From Pedobacter sp. (GTDB lineage Bacteria; Bacteroidota; Bacteroidia; Sphingobacteriales; Sphingobacteriaceae), in assembly GCA_014377775.1 (NCBI GenBank), contig JACMOW010000170.1, positions 1-38,766 of the forward strand: a stretch of 38,766 nucleotides of DNA, read 5' to 3'. The translations under genes were made by a program, and so were the position numbers. Positions 33,596 to 38,766 of the stretch are shown one piece after another; the first letter of the stretch is position 1; the number at the start of each line of letters is the position of its first letter. Below the pieces are notes generated by a model. The model had not been told where the DNA came from and ran no database searches. It saw nothing but the letters and a program-made list of their open reading frames with translations.

Positions 33596-33648
33596 TTGGA
33601 CTTGAGTTGGACTTGCCTTGGACCTGGGTTGGACTTGGGTTGCATCTG
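33596..33648. repeat. 11-bp tandem repeat, 4.8 copies
   Basis: TTGGACTTGAG, TTGGACTTGCC, TTGGACCTGGG, TTGGACTTGGG and a partial TTGCATCTG follow each other without gaps, so the period is 11 bases (about one helical turn). It is just downstream of the DEAD-box gene on its strand. Copies differ at one to three positions. Confidence 0.75.
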
Positions 33649-33666
33649 TAACGAAAAAATTAAACC

Positions 33667-34968
33667 CTACCCGTGCTTCTTCTTCTTATTCATTATCGCC
33701 TTTTGCCCAATCCCATAATTAGATGTTTTGGTGTTGCTATCTTTTCGTTTATGAAATGCGGCATCTTGATAGGCTTCTTCTTCGGCTTGTTCTAACGCTT
33801 GCTTCTTTTTTTGTGCCGTAGCTTTGGTTACCTCTTCTACTAACAAACCTTCGGGTAAATCGGCAATTTCTATTTTCTGCCCTATGGCCTGCTCAATCTT
33901 TCTTACGGTCGGCAATTCTAAATCGGTAGTAAAGGTTATCGCCACCACATCTTCATCCTCTTGGTTTTTAATTATCCGATTTAAATAGATCTCCTTTTGA
34001 TCTGGCAATTCGAAATGAAATAGAAACGGAATACCCGATAAATCCAAACTAGCTAGGTTTTCATTGGCTACAATTAGCACCCTAGCTGCTGGGGTTTCTT
34101 TAAAATCTTCAACTGCATCAAAACCTGCTTCATCAAAAAACAAAGGCTTATACACAAAAATATCGGGTGCCTTGCCATCAAAAAGATCTTTAGCGAGCGT
34201 TTGCGCAGTTAAACGCGTATTTACAAAAACAACTACTTTATCAAATACATCTTCATCTTTTAACAGAAGATTTAATAGATTAAGCTTCGTCCTAAAATTA
34301 GGTACATGATACAGCAATTGGGTATGCGTTTCTACCTGCTTTTCATTTAATTCTTCAACCTCAATTAAGGTAGGGAGTTTCATAAATGGATCAATCATTT
34401 TAGCCAATCGATCGTGCATTACTTCGGTAAATATTAAATGCTGGCATTTTTGTATGCTATTGGCCAATTCGTTAATTGCCAGTTGCATCCCCGAACGCAC
34501 CATTTCGGCAGCATCATCTACCACAAAAGTTTGAATTTTATTGGTGTTTAACCCTAGTTTTAAATAAATAGCACGCGCACGAGAAGGCACGGCAACTACA
34601 ATATCAACGCCATCGGTGAGCTCATTAATTTGTTGTTCCATTGCGCCATCGGCATGAATGCCGACTATGCGGATACTGGTATTACGATTTAGGGCGTGAA
34701 ACTGATCCACCACTTCGAGCACACGCTCTTTAGTAGGCACTAAAACTAAAGCGCGTGGAGCTTCTTCAAAACCATATTTTATGCGCATTAAAATACCAAG
34801 GATATAGGTAGTAGTTTTACCACAACCCTCCGGACCAATGGCTATAATATCTTGCCCCCCTAAAATGCGAGACATACTTCTTGCTTGTATTTCTTTCGGA
34901 CTTAAATACCCAGCCGCCGTCATCGCAGAGATTAAAGGTTTACTTAATTTTAATTGTTCTAAAGACAC
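33667..34968 (-). CDS. Degenerate DEAD-box helicase-like protein
   Basis: The 433-residue protein keeps the layout of a DEAD-box protein (Q-motif, two RecA domains) but with altered motifs: Q-motif SPKEIQ (Gln28) and Walker A GPEGCGKT (45-52) are present, motif Ia is PTKERV, motif II is DDAA (151-154) instead of DEAD, motif III is FTE instead of SAT, motif V has ANENLASLD instead of ATDVAARGLD, and motif VI is LNRIIK instead of HRIGRTGR. ATP may still bind, but hydrolysis-linked unwinding is unlikely. The C-terminus is a Gln/Glu/Lys-rich tail ending in KKKKHG, suited to RNA binding. I infer an RNA-binding helicase paralogue. It is transcribed alone, divergent from the lipoprotein pair. Confidence 0.85.
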   Translation of the reverse strand: MSLEQLKLSKPLISAMTAAGYLSPKEIQARSMSRILGGQDIIAIGPEGCGKTTTYILGILMRIKYGFEEAPRALVLVPTKERVLEVVDQFHALNRNTSIRIVGIHADGAMEQQINELTDGVDIVVAVPSRARAIYLKLGLNTNKIQTFVVDDAAEMVRSGMQLAINELANSIQKCQHLIFTEVMHDRLAKMIDPFMKLPTLIEVEELNEKQVETHTQLLYHVPNFRTKLNLLNLLLKDEDVFDKVVVFVNTRLTAQTLAKDLFDGKAPDIFVYKPLFFDEAGFDAVEDFKETPAARVLIVANENLASLDLSGIPFLFHFELPDQKEIYLNRIIKNQEDEDVVAITFTTDLELPTVRKIEQAIGQKIEIADLPEGLLVEEVTKATAQKKKQALEQAEEEAYQDAAFHKRKDSNTKTSNYGIGQKAIMNKKKKHG

Positions 34969-35060
34969 GGTTTTGCTTCGTAATTAATGAAAAGACAAAT
35001 TTACAGAAAATTATTGGATCATGGTCCATGGTATATTCACCAAAAAATATATCCTACCCC

Positions 35061-35090
35061 TGTAACGTTTCCCTCCTTTAACCCGTATTA
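35061..35090 (+). promoter_or_regulatory. Possible ECF-sigma-type promoter
   Basis: TGTAACG (35061-35067) and CGTATTA (35084-35090) are separated by 16 bases. An -35 with an AAC core and a -10 with CGT are general features of ECF sigma promoters. The box is 20 bases upstream of the first lipoprotein gene. No ECF sigma gene is in the window, so this is inference. Confidence 0.3.
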
Positions 35091-35109
35091 GTATTATAAC
35101 ACTTTACAA

Positions 35110-35511
35110 ATGAAGAAACTAATTTACCTATCCCTCTTAGCATTTGCACTAACCGCATGCGAAAAAGAAGAAAACCTACCCCTTCTGGATGGCACTTATT
35201 CGGGTACATTCAGAACATTAGTAAATAAAAAGGAACAAGTAAATGATTTTGAGGTTGTTTTAGATGCAAGGCGATTTATAACAAACAAAGGTGGCGCAGG
35301 CCTCGGCCCTTTTGAATTGGGCACAAGAAACAACGTTAAATTTGTTGACGAGCTGTTTTATACCGCAAACTTTGATTGGAATACCATCTTAACAGGAGAA
35401 TATAACTACCAAATTAAAGGCGATAGTTTAATTCTAGAGAAAATTGTTGCATTACCAACAAGTGGAACTGCTGGCGCTTATTATCAATATCGATTAAAAA
35501 AAATCAAGTAG
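35110..35511 (+). CDS. Putative lipoprotein, unknown function
   Basis: A 133-residue protein with a lipoprotein signal (LTAC, lipid on Cys17) followed by acidic residues. The mature part is rich in beta-strand-like segments (GTYSGTFRTL, GEYNYQIKGDSLILEK) and has the look of a small calycin/lipocalin-like or DUF-type barrel of secreted Bacteroidota proteins, but I cannot assign a family. It is three bases upstream of a second lipoprotein gene, and the two probably form an operon. Confidence 0.75.
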   Translation: MKKLIYLSLLAFALTACEKEENLPLLDGTYSGTFRTLVNKKEQVNDFEVVLDARRFITNKGGAGLGPFELGTRNNVKFVDELFYTANFDWNTILTGEYNYQIKGDSLILEKIVALPTSGTAGAYYQYRLKKIK

Positions 35512-35514
35512 CTT

Positions 35515-35961
35515 ATGTCTGTTAAACAAATTAAAATAGTATTACGAGGTGTTATTATTTTACTTACGCTTCTAGTGTTTTTCCAAGCCTGTGAAAAATC
35601 AGATTCTACTGATTTAATGGGTTCGCTAATATTATCGGCAAACGAAACTAAAAATGTGGCACATCAAGGTAAGAATATTACAATTACAGCCTCTGATTTC
35701 AACGATAGTCGTTGTCCGCCAAATGCAAACTGCATATGGGAAGGCTATGCATCCGTAAAAATTACGTTTAAAGATGACGTAAAAACGCAAGACATAGTGC
35801 TTTGTTTGGGGGGATGCAATATTGTTACCATTCCTGTAATCGATAAAGTTACGCTAAACGGAACAACCTATAAAATTAAGCTAGAAGAAATTACTCCCTA
35901 CCCAACAACAGACAAAAATAAGCCCGAAACCTCGAAAGCCAAGATTACCTTTTCAGAGTAA
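35515..35961 (+). CDS. Putative lipoprotein with CPPNANC motif
   Basis: A 148-residue protein with a hydrophobic signal ending in FFQAC (lipid on Cys26). The mature domain contains DSRCPPNANCIWEG and a later CLGGC segment, giving four cysteines that could form disulfides after export. Similar DSRCPxxxxCxWxG domains occur in many secreted Bacteroidota proteins of unknown function. It follows the first lipoprotein gene after three bases and has no other genes on its transcript before a TATCAAA inverted repeat (35979-35994). Confidence 0.75.
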   Translation: MSVKQIKIVLRGVIILLTLLVFFQACEKSDSTDLMGSLILSANETKNVAHQGKNITITASDFNDSRCPPNANCIWEGYASVKITFKDDVKTQDIVLCLGGCNIVTIPVIDKVTLNGTTYKIKLEEITPYPTTDKNKPETSKAKITFSE

Positions 35962-35978
35962 TGACGTTTCCGTAGCTC

Positions 35979-35994
35979 TATCAAATTTTTGATA
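35979..35994. promoter_or_regulatory. 16-bp inverted repeat upstream of S9 peptidase
   Basis: TATCAAA and TTTGATA are separated by two bases. The site is 52 bases before the S9 peptidase start codon and 17 bases after the stop codon of the lipoprotein gene. It could be an operator, or a weak terminator stem; no T-tract follows. Confidence 0.35.
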
Positions 35995-36046
35995 CAAATT
36001 AAAATTTCTTTCAAAAATACGTAAGTTTAAAACTTAATGTATTGAC

Positions 36047-38470
36047 ATGAAAAAAATCATACTCAACCTCTTTTTAATTGCATCTAGTATTAGTGCTTTT
36101 GCTCAAGACGCAATAAATTATCAAATGCCACCAAAAGCAATTGTCGATTTGTTATTGGCCAAACCAACGCCTAGTGTAAGTATTGATAGCAAGGCCGAAT
36201 GGATGTTATTTAGCGAACGCAATTCCTATCCTTCGGTTGAAGAACTAGCCATGCCCGAATACCGTATCGCAGGTATGCGCATTAACCCAAATAATTATTC
36301 GCCTAGCAGGCAAACCTATATCAATAGTTTTAGTTTGAAAAATATAAAAACGGGTAAAACGATTGCGGTAACAGGTTTACCTACTCCATTATACGCAAGC
36401 GGAGGAAGTTGGAGCCCCAACCAAACTAAAATTGCGGTTATCCACACTTCACAAAGCAGAGTAGATTTATACGTTATTACTGTAGCAACTGGCAAAGCAG
36501 TAAAAATGAATAAGCAACCGCTAAATGCCATTATGGGAGGTGGTGCAACTTGGGTGGATGAAAATACCCTCCTTTATCGCATTGCAACAAAACTTGCAAG
36601 TGCAGCTCCAGCTCGTCCGTTAGCACCAAAAGGACCAACCATACAACAAAGTTTAGGTAAAGCTTCGCCAAGTGCAACTTTACAAGATTTAATTAAATCG
36701 CCGTACGACGAGCAATTATTTGATTTTTTTGCCACTTCGCAATTGATTCAAAATAAAGGAGGCATAGAAACACCTATTGGTAAACCAGCCATTTACAGCG
36801 GTGTAAGTTTGTCGCCCGATAAAAACTACATCATGACACGTACCATTAAAAAACCTTTCTCCTACCTAGTTTCTGCAGGTGGGTTTCCTTCTACGGTTAA
36901 CATTACCGACAGAATGGGGAAAGTAATTAAACTAGTGGCCGATTTACCTTCAACTGAAGTTAGACCATCGGGTAATGATAATGTGCAAAATGTACCTCGT
37001 GGTTTTGACTGGAGAGATGATGAAGCTGCAACTATTATTTGGACAGTAGCCTTAGACAGTGGATTGATTAAGAAAAATGTTGAGTATCATGATGCTGTTT
37101 TGGCATTATCGGCTCCATTTACAGCTTCACCTAAAGAGCTCTTAAAAACTAAAATGCGTTTTGGAGGAATGAGCTGGGGCAATTCAACTTTTGCATTGGT
37201 TAGAGAAAGCTCAAGAACCAAACAAACGTCGAAAATAAGCAGTTTTAATCCAAGTACAGGTATTGTAGAAACTTTATACGAGCTAAGTACTAATGATGCC
37301 TATAATAATCCTGGAAACCCAGTAACGGAGAAAAATAAATACGGACGTGAGGTAATTTTAACAACCGACAATGGCACCAAACTATTGCTAAACAATACAA
37401 CAGGTGCTTCTGCCAAAGGTGATCTGCCTTTTTTAGCCAAATTTGATTTAGCCACCAAAAAATCAGAAATTTTATGGCGTGCACAACCAGGTACTTATGA
37501 AATGGTTACCGAGGTGCTTGACCCTCAAAAACTGGTTTTATTAACCCGTAAAGAAAGTCAGAAAGATGCGCCTAATTACTTCATCAAAAACTTAATCCTG
37601 CGTATGGCCGATCAGCAAATTACCACCTTTACCAATCCTTACCCACAAATGGAAGGAGTTAAAAAAGAAAAAATCTCTTATAAACGTGCAGATGGTATCG
37701 ATTTAACAGGCGATTTATATTTACCTAAAGGATACGATAAAGAAAAAGATGGACCTTTGCCTGTTTTAATATGGGCATACCCTCGCGAATTTAACTCGGC
37801 TACGGATGCTGCACAAATTAGAGGTTCGCAAGATAAATTTACCACCATTAGTTCTGGCGGACCGTTATTTTTTGTGACGCAAGGTTATGCGGTTTTAGAT
37901 AATGCCGAAATGCCGATTGTTGCAAAAGATGATAAAAAACCAAACGATACTTTTGTGGAGCAATTAAAGTTAAATGCCGAAGCAGCGATCAATAAACTTT
38001 CTGAAATGGGAGTTGGCGATAGAAACCGGATGGCAGTTGGTGGACACAGTTATGGCGCATTTATGACAGCCAATTTACTCGCACACACCAATTTGTTTAA
38101 GGCAGGTATTGCGCGTAGTGGTGCTTATAACAGAACACTTACCCCTTTTGGTTTCCAAAACGAAGACCGTACCTATTGGCAAGCCCCACAACTTTATTAC
38201 GAAATGAGTCCGTTTAGTTACGCTGATAAAATTAAAACGCCGATCTTGTTAATTCATGGCGAAATGGATGATAATCAGGGTACTTTCCCTATTAACAGCG
38301 AGCGTTTATTTAATGCGATAAAAGGTCATGGTGGCACCACTCGTTTTGTTTATTTACCTTATGAAGCGCATGGCTATAGAGCCAAAGAAAACATCTTACA
38401 CATGCTGTGGGAGATGAATACTTGGTTAAATACGTATGTGAAGGGTGCAAAATTAACGGTTGCGAAGTAG
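36047..38470 (+). CDS. Secreted S9-family serine peptidase
   Basis: The 807-residue protein has a signal peptide (about residues 1-19, ending SISAFAQ). A long N-terminal region of beta-propeller-like repeats (about 20-560) precedes the alpha/beta-hydrolase domain. The catalytic triad is Ser668 in GGHSYGAFM, Asp741 in HGEMDDNQG and His775 in YEAHGY. GEMDDNQGTFPINSERL resembles the glutamyl-endopeptidase (S9D) branch rather than prolyl oligopeptidase or DPP4. It probably degrades peptides in the periplasm or at the surface. It is transcribed alone. Confidence 0.9.
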   Translation: MKKIILNLFLIASSISAFAQDAINYQMPPKAIVDLLLAKPTPSVSIDSKAEWMLFSERNSYPSVEELAMPEYRIAGMRINPNNYSPSRQTYINSFSLKNIKTGKTIAVTGLPTPLYASGGSWSPNQTKIAVIHTSQSRVDLYVITVATGKAVKMNKQPLNAIMGGGATWVDENTLLYRIATKLASAAPARPLAPKGPTIQQSLGKASPSATLQDLIKSPYDEQLFDFFATSQLIQNKGGIETPIGKPAIYSGVSLSPDKNYIMTRTIKKPFSYLVSAGGFPSTVNITDRMGKVIKLVADLPSTEVRPSGNDNVQNVPRGFDWRDDEAATIIWTVALDSGLIKKNVEYHDAVLALSAPFTASPKELLKTKMRFGGMSWGNSTFALVRESSRTKQTSKISSFNPSTGIVETLYELSTNDAYNNPGNPVTEKNKYGREVILTTDNGTKLLLNNTTGASAKGDLPFLAKFDLATKKSEILWRAQPGTYEMVTEVLDPQKLVLLTRKESQKDAPNYFIKNLILRMADQQITTFTNPYPQMEGVKKEKISYKRADGIDLTGDLYLPKGYDKEKDGPLPVLIWAYPREFNSATDAAQIRGSQDKFTTISSGGPLFFVTQGYAVLDNAEMPIVAKDDKKPNDTFVEQLKLNAEAAINKLSEMGVGDRNRMAVGGHSYGAFMTANLLAHTNLFKAGIARSGAYNRTLTPFGFQNEDRTYWQAPQLYYEMSPFSYADKIKTPILLIHGEMDDNQGTFPINSERLFNAIKGHGGTTRFVYLPYEAHGYRAKENILHMLWEMNTWLNTYVKGAKLTVAK

Positions 38471-38514
38471 AAAGATTTAAATAAAATTTTACTGCTTATA
38501 TCTTATCTTTAAAA

Positions 38515-38766
38515 ATGAACAAAATTATACAAGTAATAAAAGCCTGTAGATCAAAATGGTTATCGATGATAGATCAGCTAACTACTGATCAATTAAATAA
38601 AATTCCAGTAGGTTTTAACAACAACTTAGCTTGGCAATTTGGCCATGTTATTGTAAGTCAGCAAATCTTGTGTTATCGTTTGGCAGGGCAAAAATTTGTA
38701 ATTAATGAAGAGTTAATAGATCGGTATAAAAATGGTTCAAAGCCTGAAAATTATATTAGTGAGGAA
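38515..38766 (+). CDS. DinB-family protein, 5' part
   Basis: The frame runs from an ATG at 38515 to the window edge, giving 84 residues, so the gene is cut off on the right. KACRSKWLSMIDQL, NNNLAWQFGHVIVSQQILCYRLAG and NEELIDRYKNGSKPENYIS are typical of the DinB_2/DinB four-helix bundle family of probable metal-dependent thiol-transfer enzymes; the His of FGHV is the usual first metal ligand. It follows the S9 peptidase by about 45 bases. Confidence 0.82.
   Translation, partial: MNKIIQVIKACRSKWLSMIDQLTTDQLNKIPVGFNNNLAWQFGHVIVSQQILCYRLAGQKFVINEELIDRYKNGSKPENYISEE

Larger units (their letters stand above)
33351..33666. other. Intergenic region with repeats, no gene
   Basis: These 316 bases between the DUF5362-like gene and the DEAD-box gene hold a long inverted repeat (33398-33466) and an 11-bp tandem repeat (33596-33648). 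On the minus strand a 40-codon open frame spans the tandem repeat (from an ATG at 33645), but it is low in complexity and matches no known protein, so I do not call it. Confidence 0.6.

Noticed and set aside
33523-33645. 40-codon minus-strand frame in the intergenic region
   Set aside because: It mainly translates the 11-bp repeat, lacks a recognised family and is followed by stop codons in what looks like non-coding DNA.
33596-33648. CRISPR array
   Set aside because: The units are 11 bases and contiguous, without spacers, and no cas genes are present.
35031-35045. Near-palindrome around ATGGTCCAT in the helicase/lipoprotein spacer
   Set aside because: The symmetry is short and interrupted, expected by chance, and not at a meaningful distance from a recognised promoter element.
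1-38766. Defence system, prophage, integrative element or toxin-antitoxin pair
   Set aside because: I looked for integrase, transposase, restriction, Abi, retron and toxin-antitoxin signatures and for att-like repeats around tRNA genes; none was recognised.

Overview
The window is an ordinary, A+T-rich chromosomal stretch of a Bacteroidota bacterium, most likely Sphingobacteriaceae (Pedobacter-like). This rests on the fused SecDF, the DUF3276/PUR-type protein, the lipid-modified DUF1573 protein, leucine dehydrogenase next to nusB, several candidate TAnnTTTG (-7) promoter boxes, and the near absence of Shine-Dalgarno sequences. It carries no rRNA, tRNA, CRISPR array, prophage or complete insertion sequence. 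Genus assignment is inference from gene content only.

Layout. 1-1552: 3' part of an LptF/LptG-type permease, then a DMT-family transporter. 1553-1871: A+T-rich intergenic region with a 16-bp palindrome. 1872-4977: a large secreted protein combining an HExxH domain, a propeller-like region and a barrel-like C-terminus, then a LapA-like membrane protein. 4981-7590 (minus): metZ, an OsmC-family protein and ispE. 7805-9091: thyA-folA. 9329-14577: secDF with a clear terminator, a type II NADH dehydrogenase, and an HMG-CoA-lyase-like enzyme. 14600-16639 (minus): class II fructose-bisphosphate aldolase with its own terminator, then a translationally coupled pair (iron-permease-family protein and GNAT acetyltransferase). 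16845-18462: accD and a divergent Amidase_3-like secreted protein whose start codon lies in a 24-bp perfect palindrome. 18506-22288 (minus): an exported metallo-beta-lactamase-fold protein, a 68-residue orphan with its own promoter box and terminator, a cysteine desulfurase and glmM. 22448-24459: methyltransferase, PAP2 phosphatase and ZIP transporter, tightly packed. 24467-30043 (minus): a long tight cluster of leucine dehydrogenase, nusB, DUF1573 lipoprotein, yajC, YbbR-like protein, coaE, MBL exonuclease-like protein and DUF5522 protein. 30153-32371: ABC exporter and DUF3276 protein. 32458-32885: a decayed class-A beta-lactamase-like serine hydrolase. 32886-34968 (minus): small membrane protein and a degenerate DEAD-box protein. 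35110-35961: two lipoproteins behind a possible ECF-type promoter. 36047-38470: S9 peptidase. 38515-38766: 5' end of a DinB-family gene.

Most genes are housekeeping: protein export (secDF, yajC), isoprenoid, fatty-acid and CoA synthesis (ispE, accD, coaE), nucleotide and folate metabolism (thyA, folA), envelope precursors (glmM), Fe-S/tRNA sulfur supply (cysteine desulfurase), glycolysis (fba) and methionine synthesis (metZ). I did not find a convincing new multi-gene system. The items most worth a second look are the DEAD-box protein with nearly all catalytic motifs altered, the three-part HExxH/propeller/barrel protein, the beta-lactamase-like relic, two palindromes sharing an ATCAAT half-site, and four N-terminal extensions contradicted by regulatory signals lying inside or too close to them.
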